A stretch of 64,000 nucleotides of DNA from Gallionella sp. (lineage in GTDB: Bacteria; Pseudomonadota; Gammaproteobacteria; Burkholderiales; Gallionellaceae): contig JAUSAO010000045.1 of the NCBI GenBank assembly GCA_030652475.1, positions 27,484 through 91,483 on the forward strand, written 5' to 3'. The notes below the pieces were generated by a model that worked only from the letters and a program-made list of their open reading frames with translations, did no database searches and was not told where the DNA came from. Made by a program: the position numbers and the translations under genes. This document shows, one piece after another, positions 29,212 to 39,001 of the stretch; the first letter of the stretch is position 1; every line of letters begins with the position of its first letter.

Positions 29212-31077
29212 CTATTTTTCACTGACCAAGTGGTAAAGAGGCGCTTTTTCCATCGTGTATTCACCTGTTTTGCGATCACGATGAGAAACTGTCAGCACGT
29301 GCCAATTTTTATCATCCAGCTTCATTGCATCGCCACGATAGTAGTAACCAGGCCAGCGCGTTTCCTTACGGAACAAAGTATGCTGGAACACACTTTCAGA
29401 AGTACGCACACGGTGATTTAATTCCCATGCACGCAGCAGTTCGTGAATATCACTTGCCGCAATCTTTTCCATATCTTCCTCAAGCGACTTAAGCTTCTTG
29501 AGACCAATACTGAGAAGTTTTTCGTTGGTCATGTAGTTGACACCAAAGCCACCGCAATACTCATCCATCAATTTCTGCAAACGATCCAGACCCTGTCTTG
29601 GATTGATGAAGTTCGGATTGACTGAACCCGCAACGACTTCGTTTTTATATACAGTGTATGTCTCTAATGGTTTGTAGATTTTGGTTTTAAGGTCTTCGAT
29701 CTGCTTATCAGAAACACGGATGCCTTCTGCCTTGCCATCATCAATATATTTACAGGCAGCCTTGGCAGCCAGGCGACCTTCAGTGAAAGAACCCGATGAG
29801 AACGCGTGTGGTGTACCACCGACCGCATCACCCGCGCCAAACAGACCTTCAACGGTGGTCATGCGGTTGTAACCCCAATAGTACTCCGGAGGGGATACAT
29901 CCTCAGGACCTGAACACCATGCACCACAACCCGTGGCATGCGAACCCATGACGTAGGGCTCAGAAGTCGTTAATTCCGGGTTTTCGTACTTAGGATCAAC
30001 GTCCGTGGCCGCCCACAGTACTGCCTGGCCAACGGTCATGCCCAGGAAGTTGTGCCAGCCTATCTCTTCCAGATGCGGATCCTGGAAGGCTTCCATGGTG
30101 ACCATGTGGATAGGACCGCGACCGGCATTCACCTCGGAGATAAAGGCATGGTTACGTAAACAGGTTGGAATGGGCTTGTGGGACAAGTGTTGTCCTTCCG
30201 TATCCAGATATTCCTTGCCGACCATTTCCGCCAATGCCGGGAACCACTTGGATTCATACTCTTCACCCACACCATTTTGGGTATAAGTCTTGAGGTGCAG
30301 GAAGTAGGCGCCAACCGGGCCGTAACCATCTTTGAATCGTGCGAGTACGATACGGTTTTCCATCTGAGTCATCTTCGCGCCTGCTTCGATCATCAGACCA
30401 TAGGCAGAACCCGATGACCAGGGTGCGTACCAGACACGCCCCGCACCTTCGCCGACTGAACGCGGCTTAAAGATGTTAGAAGCACCACCGGCACCGCAGA
30501 TAACGGTCTTGGACTTGAATACGTGGTAGTTACCGGTACGGACATTGAAACCAACCGCACCTGCGACGCGGTTGTCCTTGGAATCATCCATTAACAGGTG
30601 GGTTACGCAGACACGGTTGAATACCTTGTCGGCTGATTTTTTGGCCGCTTCGGCAACGATAGGCTTATAAGATTCACCGTGAATCATGATCTGCCAGCGC
30701 CCTTCACGCATATAAGTGCCCTTCTTGGGGTCTCTCATCAGCGGCAGGCCCCACTCTTCAAACTGGTGCACTGCTGAGTCAACGTGGCGCGCCATATCAA
30801 AGGCCAGATCCTCACGCACCATACCCATCAGATCCATACGCGCATAACGGACGTGATCTTCCGGATTGTTTTCGCCGAAGCGTGTACCCATGTAACAGTT
30901 GATCGCGTACAGACCCTGGGCAACCGCACCAGAACGATCGATGTTCGCTTTTTCGGCAATGACGATCTTTTTGTTCTTGCCCCAATATCTTGCTTCAAAC
31001 GCAGCACCGGTGCCACCAAGGCCAGCACCTGCTACCAGAATGTCGATATCGTCTTCAATAATTGTCTTGTAGTTCAT
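29212..31077 (-). CDS. aprA: Adenylylsulfate reductase alpha subunit
   Basis: The 621-residue FAD protein begins with DIDILVAGAGLGGTGAAFEA (FAD-binding) and shows the fumarate-reductase-like segments GAGGASNIFKPRSVGEGAGR and [29 protein letters not shown]. In sulfur oxidisers it runs in reverse, combining sulfite with AMP to APS. The ATG shares a base with the aprB stop (TAATG), so the subunits are translationally coupled. A strong terminator follows. Confidence 0.97.
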   Translation of the reverse strand: MNYKTIIEDDIDILVAGAGLGGTGAAFEARYWGKNKKIVIAEKANIDRSGAVAQGLYAINCYMGTRFGENNPEDHVRYARMDLMGMVREDLAFDMARHVDSAVHQFEEWGLPLMRDPKKGTYMREGRWQIMIHGESYKPIVAEAAKKSADKVFNRVCVTHLLMDDSKDNRVAGAVGFNVRTGNYHVFKSKTVICGAGGASNIFKPRSVGEGAGRVWYAPWSSGSAYGLMIEAGAKMTQMENRIVLARFKDGYGPVGAYFLHLKTYTQNGVGEEYESKWFPALAEMVGKEYLDTEGQHLSHKPIPTCLRNHAFISEVNAGRGPIHMVTMEAFQDPHLEEIGWHNFLGMTVGQAVLWAATDVDPKYENPELTTSEPYVMGSHATGCGAWCSGPEDVSPPEYYWGYNRMTTVEGLFGAGDAVGGTPHAFSSGSFTEGRLAAKAACKYIDDGKAEGIRVSDKQIEDLKTKIYKPLETYTVYKNEVVAGSVNPNFINPRQGLDRLQKLMDEYCGGFGVNYMTNEKLLSIGLKKLKSLEEDMEKIAASDIHELLRAWELNHRVRTSESVFQHTLFRKETRWPGYYYRGDAMKLDDKNWHVLTVSHRDRKTGEYTMEKAPLYHLVSEK

Positions 31078-31559
31078 TAGTAGTACACTCCTGCTTTAAG
31101 TGTCAAGCCATTCGATTCCAGTGTATGTAAATCACCGCCATCCATGCGGACATACTTAGGCTCGTTAAATAACAACTCACTGTCACGCATTTCCTTACTT
31201 GGCGCAGGCTCGTCTGCGAGTTTGGGTATTCCCGTGCCCCAGGGCTTGGTTGTGATAGGCGCCAACAACTCCATATCTTTTTTGCCGTTGCGGAACTTGA
31301 TGCGCCAGGCGATCGTGCCTGCTTCTTCATCGCGGTGCACGCGTACCGAGTGACCTAGTGGCGCGAAATCGGCATAGCCACGCACATCAATGGCGTGGTG
31401 CGGGCAGGCCTTTACGCAGGAATAGCATTCCCAGCACATGCTGGGTTCAATGTTATAAGCACGACGAAGGGTTTTATCGATGTGCATGATGTCAGAAGGG
31501 CAGATGTCAACGCACTGTCCACAACCATCACAACGAGTCATATATACGAAAGTTGGCAT
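31077..31559 (-). CDS. aprB: Adenylylsulfate reductase beta subunit
   Basis: The 160-residue iron-sulfur subunit has the two cluster motifs CDGCGQCVDICPSDIMHI and CWECYSCVKACPHHAIDV in its first 60 residues, and the AprB-specific C-terminal extension that wraps around AprA. It passes electrons from the AprA flavin towards the membrane partner. Order aprM-aprB-aprA is that of many chemotrophic and phototrophic sulfur oxidisers. Confidence 0.97.
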   Translation of the reverse strand: MPTFVYMTRCDGCGQCVDICPSDIMHIDKTLRRAYNIEPSMCWECYSCVKACPHHAIDVRGYADFAPLGHSVRVHRDEEAGTIAWRIKFRNGKKDMELLAPITTKPWGTGIPKLADEPAPSKEMRDSELLFNEPKYVRMDGGDLHTLESNGLTLKAGVYY

Positions 31560-31597
31560 AATATTTTCTCTATCCTTAAGTAAAAATTAAATTAATA

Positions 31598-32434
31598 CTA
31601 GTAGTGTTTTGCTGACTCACGCTTAATACCAAGACCCATGTAAGCCGGATTCTTTCCCATGTATTCAGGGATATCCGGAAATTTTGCATGTACGGCAGGA
31701 TCCGTCAGATCGTATTCGGCAGGTAAATTCTCTCTTGAACCATCTGCATGAGTAACACGTTTTTGAAATGCGGCAGCCGGCTTAAAGAACATATGGGCGA
31801 ACTTGGAAAAATATACGCCGCCAAATAAAACGGTACTTGACAGGACAAACAAGGCAAAGAACAGGGTTAATCCGCCGCCAGTAAATGACCAGATTAATGC
31901 GAAAGTCGAGGTGGCAAGCAGCGAGAGAATAAACAAATCCGCACGCTCGAACCGAAACCATGGAAGGCCTTCCGCAGACACATCAACCCGGATAAATAAC
32001 CAGAACCAGTATCCACCAACGGCCAGCATCAGTGCACCGATATGCCATAGCTGTGGCAGCAAGGCAGGCGTGGGCGTTGCTGGCGTCGGATAGCCAAAAA
32101 TCATAATCGCGGTAGTCACAATGAAAATAATAGTTCCCCACATGGTCAACAGATGGGAAAGCCTGCGTCTTGTATTATTGAATTCGCCAGAAGTTAATAT
32201 TTCGTTCACCAGCACTGTAGCGGCAATTGATACTTTTTCTCCAGCACCCACTGACCGTTTTGCGCTCTTCTGCGCTTTTTTCGCATTTTCGAAAAAATAC
32301 TGCGCGCTTTTCTTATGCATCATGTCAAGTATTGTCCCGCCCATAACCAGCAGGACCATCAAGACGATATACCCCTGCATGACGACGGTTGGAATTGATG
32401 CCGAAAGTTCGGCAAAGTGGTTGCTCATGAACAT
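31598..32434 (-). CDS. aprM: AprM-like membrane anchor of adenylylsulfate reductase
   Basis: The 278-residue protein has about five to six hydrophobic spans (VVMQGYIVLMVLLVMGGTIL near residue 17, MWGTIIFIVTTAIMIFG, LWHIGALMLAVGGYWFWLF, LFILSLLATSTFALIW and LTLFFALFVLSSTVLFGGVYF). AprM is the proposed membrane link for AprBA where QmoABC is absent; no qmo gene lies here. Cytoplasmic histidines could bind heme in the helices but this is not shown. It starts the aprMBA operon, with the 274-base gap to sat upstream. Confidence 0.85.
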   Translation of the reverse strand: MFMSNHFAELSASIPTVVMQGYIVLMVLLVMGGTILDMMHKKSAQYFFENAKKAQKSAKRSVGAGEKVSIAATVLVNEILTSGEFNNTRRRLSHLLTMWGTIIFIVTTAIMIFGYPTPATPTPALLPQLWHIGALMLAVGGYWFWLFIRVDVSAEGLPWFRFERADLFILSLLATSTFALIWSFTGGGLTLFFALFVLSSTVLFGGVYFSKFAHMFFKPAAAFQKRVTHADGSRENLPAEYDLTDPAVHAKFPDIPEYMGKNPAYMGLGIKRESAKHY

Positions 32435-32708
32435 TAGGTTCTCCTTAAAAATTTAAACGCAAGATTAAAAATTATCATTCAATCGGTTGGTCGTTGAATA
32501 TGGAAAAGTTAACCTCCACAAAACTCTTCACCCTACGAACCTACCACCATTACTTCACTAAATCAGCCCGAACAAAAATTGGCAACAATGGGGGAAAATG
32601 TACAGCTCCCCTCCCTCCAGTCCTCCCCCGTGTGCGAGGTTGTTGCCGTTTCAGCGGCTGTACAACCACGGCCTAGCCCCTGCGGGTGCAAAGAGGATGG
32701 GGTGTTTT
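32435..32708. repeat. sat-aprM gap with degenerate palindromic repeat
   Basis: Part of this gap (about 32595-32702) resembles a degraded copy of the G/C-rich composite repeat: CCCCTCCCTCCAGTCCTCCCCC, an inner hairpin GTACAGC...GGCTGTAC-like arms, and CCCCTGCGGGTGCAAAGAGG. The rest holds the aprM leader. No gene is supported. Confidence 0.45.
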
Positions 32709-33923
32709 CTAGCGTCCCGAGTGCCCGCTAAGCTTAACTTCCACCTTTTCATCGTCAGCCAGTCCGGCATAGTAGGCGCGCAGCACTTCCAGCACTTCGG
32801 GGCGGCTGAACTCAGCCGGGACTTCGGCATTTTCCGAGAGCATCTTGCGCAGCTTGGTGCCGGACAGCAGCAGACGGTCGCTTCCTTCGTGCGGGCAGGT
32901 GCGTGCGGAGGCCATGCCGCCGCATTTGTAACACCAGAACGTCCAGTCAATTTTTAGCGCCTGTGTCTCCAGCGCGTCCTTGGGAATTTTGTCAAAGATG
33001 TGATGGGCGTCGAACGGGCCGTAATAATTGCCCACTCCGGCATGGTCGCGCCCGACAATCAGGTGCGAACAACCGTAGTTCTGGCGGAACAGCGCATGCA
33101 ACAACGCTTCGCGCGGTCCCGCGTAACGCATATCCAGCGGGTAACCGGCCTGAACAACGGTCTGGCTGACAAAATAATTTTCGGTGAGCGTGGCAATGGC
33201 TTCGGTGCGCACGTCGGCAGGGATGTCGCCGGGTTTCAGATTGCCGAGCAGGGAGTGGATCAGTACGCCGTCGCAAATTTCAATGGCTATCTTGGCCAGA
33301 TACTCGTGCGAGCGGTGCATAGGATTGCGTGTCTGGAACGCTGCCACTTTGCTCCAGCCCATGGCATCGAAGGCATCGCGCGTCTCGTGCGGCGACATGA
33401 AAAGCGCGCCGTATTTTTTGTCGAACCCGCCCTGTGAGAGTAATTTGACCGGGCCGGCGAGATTGACTTCGCCTTGTTCCATCACCATCTTCACGCCGGG
33501 GTGTTCCGGGTCTATGGTGCTGAACACCATCGCGCACTCGTGCTCCTTGTCGATGGTGTATTTCTCGGTGATGCGCATGGTTGCAAGCAGACTGCCGTCG
33601 TCCGGGTCAAGCAGGGCGACATCGCTACCAGTTTGGATTGATGAGGCGAGGGTATTGTCTATGGAGAGTGTGATGGGGATGGGCCAGAACAGGCCGTTGG
33701 CCATTTTCATGCCAGCACATACACCTTGCCAGTCGGTGTAGGACATGAAGCCCTCAAGCGGAGTGAACCCGCCTATGCCCAGCATCACCAAATCACCTTT
33801 TTCGCGTGAACTCACCGTTATTTGCGGTAATGTTTGTGCACGTTCAAGTTCGTCTGCGAGTGCTTTCCCCTTCAACAGCAGGGGATTCAGGTCGCCGCCG
33901 CCGTGCGGTTTAACCAATGCCAT
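32709..33923 (-). CDS. sat: Dissimilatory-type sulfate adenylyltransferase (ATP sulfurylase)
   Basis: The 404-residue monofunctional ATP sulfurylase has the nucleotide-binding motifs [13 protein letters not shown] and [18 protein letters not shown], and the zinc-binding region ([15 protein letters not shown]). In sulfur oxidation it releases sulfate from APS while making ATP, the substrate-level phosphorylation step after AprBA. A 7-2-7 heptamer repeat lies about 105 bases upstream in the divergent region shared with soeA. Confidence 0.97.
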   Translation of the reverse strand: MALVKPHGGGDLNPLLLKGKALADELERAQTLPQITVSSREKGDLVMLGIGGFTPLEGFMSYTDWQGVCAGMKMANGLFWPIPITLSIDNTLASSIQTGSDVALLDPDDGSLLATMRITEKYTIDKEHECAMVFSTIDPEHPGVKMVMEQGEVNLAGPVKLLSQGGFDKKYGALFMSPHETRDAFDAMGWSKVAAFQTRNPMHRSHEYLAKIAIEICDGVLIHSLLGNLKPGDIPADVRTEAIATLTENYFVSQTVVQAGYPLDMRYAGPREALLHALFRQNYGCSHLIVGRDHAGVGNYYGPFDAHHIFDKIPKDALETQALKIDWTFWCYKCGGMASARTCPHEGSDRLLLSGTKLRKMLSENAEVPAEFSRPEVLEVLRAYYAGLADDEKVEVKLSGHSGR

Positions 33924-34019
33924 TCATGACTCCTATTCATCAATTCTTGTTTGACTGCTGGAATGTGATGCCCGACTCAACCGCTGCACAATGCTAAGGC
34001 TATTGTGGTTAAACCACGA

Positions 34020-34035
34020 TACCCCTTACGGGTTA
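34020..34035. promoter_or_regulatory. 7-2-7 inverted heptamer, site 2 (sat / soeA divergent region)
   Basis: TACCCCT-TA-CGGGTTA lies in the 380-base gap between sat (minus) and soeA (plus), about 105 bases from sat and 275 from soeA. The right half-site equals that at the other three sites. The same gap also has GTGATAGCTCATCAC at 34041-34055. No gene is supported here. Confidence 0.55.
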
Positions 34036-34303
34036 TATGTGATAGCTCATCACGGTTATGGCTAAGGTTGCCTACTATTAGGCATACTTGGCGGCCTTTA
34101 AAAAGGCTCTTTTCTCGTCTGGAAGATGTCGGATTTTGTCCGTTACTCATGGTTTTATTGATGTGCATTTTATTAAGTTAAGTTAATAGGTTGTTAAAAA
34201 TCAATAAATTGAATAATTGTTAAATTCAATGACCGACTGATTCCCAGGATAGTTATAATCAAGCGTTCATTTACCAGTGGGGCGCTTACCAGCGGAACTT
34301 TGC

Positions 34304-37249
34304 ATGAAAACTCATCATCCCGGAGATTCATCCAGCACGATTTCACCTTTGCACGACCCGTTTGCAGCCCCGGTCGAGAATGCCAAGCTCGAAGTAAAAA
34401 ATACCACTTGTTATATGTGCGCCTGTCGCTGCGGTATTCGCGTGCATCTGCGCAATGGCGAAGTGCGTTACATCGACGGCAACCCCAACCATCCGCTAAA
34501 TAACGGCGTGATTTGTGCCAAGGGATCGTCCGGTATCATGAAGCAATATTCGCCCGCACGGCTGACCAAGCCGCTACGGCGCAAACCCGGCTCCGAACGC
34601 GGCGCGGGCGAGTTCGAGGAAATCAGCTGGGAAGAAACCTTCTCTGTCCTTGCCGAGCGCCTGGGCAAGATACGTGCTACTGATCCGAAGAAATTCGCGC
34701 TGTTCACCGGGCGCGACCAGATGCAGGCACTGACCGGTATGTTCGCACGTCAGTTCGGTACGCCCAATTACGCGGCGCACGGTGGCTTTTGCTCGGTCAA
34801 TATGGCGGCCGGCATGATTTACACCATAGGCGGCTCGTTCTGGGAATTCGGCGGCCCCGATCTGGAACGCTCCAAGCTGTTCATCATGATAGGCACGGCG
34901 GAAGATCATCATTCCAATCCACTGAAAGTCGCGCTGTCGAAGTTCAAGCGTGAAGGCGGACGTTTCATTTCCATCAATCCGGTGCGCACCGGCTATTCGG
35001 CAATTGCCGATGAATGGGTGCCGATCCGCCCCGGTACCGACGGGGCGTTACTGCTGGCAATTATTCACGAAATCATCGCGCTCGGCCTGTATGACCGCGA
35101 ATTTCTGGTTCGCTATACCAACTCCGGACAGTTGGTGAATCTGGATGCCGAGCATGACGAGTTCGGCATGTTCGTGCGTACCGAAGTACCCGAAGAAGAG
35201 GGTTGCTACGACCCGCAGAACAAGCTGTGGTGGGATCGCAATACCGACAAGCCTGTGGTGACGCATCTGGAAGGCGCGGATCCCTATCTGCTGGGTGAAT
35301 TCAAGATGCCGGATGACACGATCGTCAAGCCTGCGTTCCAGTTGTTGCAGGACAGGGTGAAGGAATACACACCGGAATGGGCTGAGCAGGTTACCGGCAT
35401 CCCTGCTGACACCATCAAGCGTCTGGCACATGAGATGGGCATCACCGCACGTGACCAGAAGATCGAGCTGCCGATTGCCTGGACGGATTCCTGGGGCAAG
35501 GAGCACGACACCGTGACCGGTAATCCGGTCTCCTTCCATGCGATGCGTGGATTGGCGGCACACTCCAATGGCTTCCAGACGATACGCGCGCTGTCTATTC
35601 TAATGACGTTGCTGGGCACGATAGACCGGCCCGGTGGCTTCCGCCATAAAACGCCGTTCCCGCGTCCTATTCCACCTTGCGCACGCACGCCGAATACGCC
35701 GCTGGCGGTCAAGCCGAACACGCCGCTGGACGGCATGCCCCTGGGCTGGCCGGCCGATCCGGATGATTTGTTCGTCAACCCGGACGGCACGCCGGTGCGT
35801 ATCGACAAGGCCTTCTCGTGGGAATATCCGTTGTCGGTGCACGGTTTGATGCACAACGTGATTACCAATGCCTGGCGCGGTGATCCCTACAAGATAGATA
35901 CGCTGTTGCTGTTCATGGCGAACATGGCCTGGAACTCGAGCATGAACACTTCCGAGGTGCGCAAAATGCTCACCGACAAGGAAGAGAACGGCGAACACAA
36001 GATCCCGTTCATCGTGGTTTGCGATGCTTTCCATTCGGAGACCACCGCATTTGCCGATCTGATCCTGCCGGATACCACGTATCTCGAACGCCACGATGTC
36101 ATGTCCATGCTGGATAGGCCGATCTCGGAATTTGACGGCCCGGTGGATGCGGTGCGTATTCCCGTGCTGCCGCCGACGGGCGAATGCAAGCCGTTCCAGG
36201 AGGTGTTGATCGAACTCGGTACACGTCTGAATTTGCCTGCTTTTGTCACTCCGGCAGGCGAACGCAAATACCGCGACTACCCTGATTTCATCGTCAACTG
36301 GGAAACTGCGCCAGGTTCCGGTATCGGATTCCTGTCCGGCTGGCGCGGCAAGGGTGGCGAAAAATCCATCAAAGGCGAGCCGAATCCCAACCAGTGGGAA
36401 ATGTACGCCAAGAACGATTGCGTGCATCACCACAAGCTGCCGCGTTCGTATCAATTCATGCGCAACTGGAACAAGGGTTATCTGGAATGGTCGCAACGCA
36501 ACGGTATCACGCGCTATGCCGAGCCTATCCTGATTCACCTGTATTCCGAGGTGTTGCAGAAGTTCCGTCTGGCCGCACAGGGTAAGAGCATCACGCGTCA
36601 ACCGCCCGCGCATCTGGCGAAGCGTATCGAGACCTATTTTGATCCGCTGCCGTTTTATTACGAGCCGCTGGAGGTGCAGACCAACGACAAGCAAAAATAT
36701 CCGCTGTCGGCGCTGACACAACGCCCGATGGCGATGTATCACTCCTGGGATTCTCAAAATGCCTGGCTGCGCCAGATACATGCGCACAACTTTCTCTACG
36801 TCAATTCGCGTACCGCGCAGGATGCGGGTATCGCCGACGGGGACTGGATGTGGGCCGAATCGAAATGGGGCAAAGTGCGTTGCATGGCACGCTATAGTGA
36901 GGCTGTCGAGCCGGGTACGGTGTGGACCTGGAACGCGATCGGCAAGGCGGCCGGCGCATGGAATCTGTCGCCCGATGCCAACGAATCGCAACTGGGATTC
37001 CTGCTCAACCATGTGATTTCCGAAGAGCTGCCGCCCAATGCGGACGGAACGCGTTTTTCCAATTCCGACCCGATTACCGGACAGGCTGCGTGGTACGACG
37101 TGCGTGTGCGCATCTACAAGGCGGAGGAGGGCGAGCCCGAACAGACTTCCCCGCAATTTAAACCGATGACAAAATATCCCGGCATGAAGGAACATCCGAG
37201 CTGGCTGGCCTATTTCGGTGGCAGCAAGAAGAAAGGCGGTGTGAAATGA
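34304..37249 (+). CDS. soeA: Sulfite dehydrogenase (quinone) SoeA, molybdopterin catalytic subunit
   Basis: The 981-residue protein is a DMSO-reductase-superfamily molybdoenzyme. Near the N terminus Cys36, Cys39, Cys43 and Cys71 (TTCYMCACRCG ... VICAKG) form the [4Fe-4S] site. There is no twin-arginine signal, consistent with a cytoplasmic SoeABC rather than an exported enzyme. SoeABC oxidises sulfite to sulfate and reduces quinone. I chose ATG 34304; a GTG at 34277 would add nine residues. First gene of an 11-gene + strand cluster. Confidence 0.9.
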   Translation: MKTHHPGDSSSTISPLHDPFAAPVENAKLEVKNTTCYMCACRCGIRVHLRNGEVRYIDGNPNHPLNNGVICAKGSSGIMKQYSPARLTKPLRRKPGSERGAGEFEEISWEETFSVLAERLGKIRATDPKKFALFTGRDQMQALTGMFARQFGTPNYAAHGGFCSVNMAAGMIYTIGGSFWEFGGPDLERSKLFIMIGTAEDHHSNPLKVALSKFKREGGRFISINPVRTGYSAIADEWVPIRPGTDGALLLAIIHEIIALGLYDREFLVRYTNSGQLVNLDAEHDEFGMFVRTEVPEEEGCYDPQNKLWWDRNTDKPVVTHLEGADPYLLGEFKMPDDTIVKPAFQLLQDRVKEYTPEWAEQVTGIPADTIKRLAHEMGITARDQKIELPIAWTDSWGKEHDTVTGNPVSFHAMRGLAAHSNGFQTIRALSILMTLLGTIDRPGGFRHKTPFPRPIPPCARTPNTPLAVKPNTPLDGMPLGWPADPDDLFVNPDGTPVRIDKAFSWEYPLSVHGLMHNVITNAWRGDPYKIDTLLLFMANMAWNSSMNTSEVRKMLTDKEENGEHKIPFIVVCDAFHSETTAFADLILPDTTYLERHDVMSMLDRPISEFDGPVDAVRIPVLPPTGECKPFQEVLIELGTRLNLPAFVTPAGERKYRDYPDFIVNWETAPGSGIGFLSGWRGKGGEKSIKGEPNPNQWEMYAKNDCVHHHKLPRSYQFMRNWNKGYLEWSQRNGITRYAEPILIHLYSEVLQKFRLAAQGKSITRQPPAHLAKRIETYFDPLPFYYEPLEVQTNDKQKYPLSALTQRPMAMYHSWDSQNAWLRQIHAHNFLYVNSRTAQDAGIADGDWMWAESKWGKVRCMARYSEAVEPGTVWTWNAIGKAAGAWNLSPDANESQLGFLLNHVISEELPPNADGTRFSNSDPITGQAAWYDVRVRIYKAEEGEPEQTSPQFKPMTKYPGMKEHPSWLAYFGGSKKKGGVK

Positions 37250-37277
37250 CACTATCTATTAAATTGAAAGGCTCGCT

Positions 37278-38009
37278 ATGACTCAGCTCGCCCTGGTCAT
37301 CGACCTCAATGTCTGCGTCGGTTGTCATGCCTGTGTGACCAGTTGCAAGGAATGGAATACCTCCGGCTCTGCCGGGCCCTTGTACGATGAAAACCCCTAC
37401 GGTGCTGACCCGACCGGCACGTTTTTCAACCGCGTGCAGACTTATGAAATCGGCGAATTCCCGAATAGCGAGACGCTGCATTTCCCCAAATCCTGTCTGC
37501 ATTGCGAAGACCCGCCGTGCGTGCCGGTGTGTCCGACCGGCGCATCTTACAAGCGCAAGGAAGACGGCATCGTGCTGGTGGATTACGACAAGTGTATAGG
37601 CTGCAAATATTGCACCTGGGCGTGTCCTTATGGTGCGCGTGAGATCGACGAGAAACAGCAGGTGATGAAAAAATGCACCTTGTGCGTGGATCGCATCTAC
37701 GACATGACGATGGACGAAGCCGACCGCAAACCGTCTTGCGTGAAAGCCTGTCCGACCAGCGCACGTCTGTTCGGCGATATTCACGATCCCGAATCAGTGG
37801 TGTCTAAGGCGATTCGCGAAGAGGGGGGATATGCTCTGATGCCGGAGTGGGGTACGCATCCCGCCAATCATTATCTGCCGCGCCGCAAAACCCATATCAA
37901 GATTCATCAAGATGAGCTGGAACGCGCGGATAATCCGCTTAAAGTAGACCGCCAATTGCCCAAGCCGGGCAAAGGTGAGTCTTCAATGGAAGATGTTTCT
38001 GCCTGGTAA
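37278..38009 (+). CDS. soeB: Sulfite dehydrogenase SoeB, iron-sulfur subunit
   Basis: The 243-residue protein carries four [4Fe-4S] motifs: CVGCHACVTSCKEW, CLHCEDPPCVPVCPTGA, CIGCKYCTWACPYGA and CTLCVDR with a later CVKACP. It is the DmsB/PsrB-type electron relay between SoeA and SoeC. Fits exactly between its partners. Confidence 0.93.
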   Translation: MTQLALVIDLNVCVGCHACVTSCKEWNTSGSAGPLYDENPYGADPTGTFFNRVQTYEIGEFPNSETLHFPKSCLHCEDPPCVPVCPTGASYKRKEDGIVLVDYDKCIGCKYCTWACPYGAREIDEKQQVMKKCTLCVDRIYDMTMDEADRKPSCVKACPTSARLFGDIHDPESVVSKAIREEGGYALMPEWGTHPANHYLPRRKTHIKIHQDELERADNPLKVDRQLPKPGKGESSMEDVSAW

Positions 38010-38016
38010 ACAAACG

Positions 38017-38988
38017 ATGAAACCTGCATTCTCTGTTATTTTTCTGACTACGCTGATCGGTGCAGGGCAAGGCCTGTTCCTTGCCCTGTTCACCCATCAA
38101 TCCTATGCGCTGTTCGGCCTGCTGCCGATGCAGTCCGACGCCTTCTACGGCTATGGCAGCGTGCTGGTCCTGCTGTTGCTGGCGGGTGGCCTGATCGCTT
38201 CCTTCTTTCACCTCGGGCGGCCGGAACGCGCCTGGCGCTCGGCCACGCAATGGCGTACTTCATGGCTGTCGCGTGAAGTCATCGCCTTGCCCGCATTCAT
38301 GGGTATGGCACTGCTTTATGCCGGATTGCATCTGACTGGCATACGGCCGGAAGTGGTGACTTTGCCCAGCGGCCTGCTGATTGATCTGAGTATGGTGATC
38401 GGGGTGATTGCGACCCTGTTGGCTTTCGTGCTGTTTATTTGCACCGGCATGATCTACGCCTGTCTGCGCTTCTTGCGGGAGTGGCATACGCCGCTCACGG
38501 TGATCAATTACACCCTGATGGGTGGTGCGTCCGGCTTCACGCTGGCGGCATTTTATGCTGCCATGACTGCGCCAACGGAAGCGGGTTTCTTTGTCGGCTG
38601 GGCGCTTATTATTACGCTGCTGGCCTTTGTTGGTCGCTTCGCATCGCTGGTGCGCAATGCGCGCCTCAAGCCGAAATCAACGATTCAGACTGCCATTGGT
38701 GTCAAGCATCCGCGTATCACGCAGCGCTCTATGGGATTTATGGGCGGCTCGTTCAATACCCGCGAGTTTTTCCACGGCAAGAGCCCGGCGTTCCTGCGTA
38801 CCATCAAGCCCACTTTTCTCTTGCTGGCCTTCGTGGTGCCGATGGCTCTGCTGGCGCTGGGCTTGTTGACACCGGTATTGCTGGCTATTGCGTTTATACT
38901 ACAGTACATCGGCCTGCTGGCTGAGCGCTGGTTCTTCTTCGCACAGGCCAACCATCCGCAAAACCTGTATTATCAGACGATAGGTTGA
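38017..38988 (+). CDS. soeC: Sulfite dehydrogenase SoeC, membrane anchor subunit
   Basis: The 323-residue DmsC/NrfD-like protein has eight or more hydrophobic spans (FSVIFLTTLIGAGQGLFLALF, VLVLLLLAGGLIASFFHLG and so on) and the family segment FHLGRPERAWRS. It anchors SoeAB to the inner face of the membrane and passes electrons to quinone. I used ATG 38017, since the upstream extension is within soeB. Confidence 0.9.
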   Translation: MKPAFSVIFLTTLIGAGQGLFLALFTHQSYALFGLLPMQSDAFYGYGSVLVLLLLAGGLIASFFHLGRPERAWRSATQWRTSWLSREVIALPAFMGMALLYAGLHLTGIRPEVVTLPSGLLIDLSMVIGVIATLLAFVLFICTGMIYACLRFLREWHTPLTVINYTLMGGASGFTLAAFYAAMTAPTEAGFFVGWALIITLLAFVGRFASLVRNARLKPKSTIQTAIGVKHPRITQRSMGFMGGSFNTREFFHGKSPAFLRTIKPTFLLLAFVVPMALLALGLLTPVLLAIAFILQYIGLLAERWFFFAQANHPQNLYYQTIG

Positions 38989-39001
38989 ACGTATAATTTT
39001 T

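Noticed and set aside
34041..34055. CRP/FNR-like palindrome GTGATAGCTCATCAC
   Set aside because: The spacer is one base longer than the CRP consensus and there is only a single copy.
35600..37252. 550-residue minus-strand open frame opposite soeA
   Set aside because: It is a GC-skew shadow of the molybdoenzyme gene; its translation has no recognisable domain and it lacks a ribosome-binding site.
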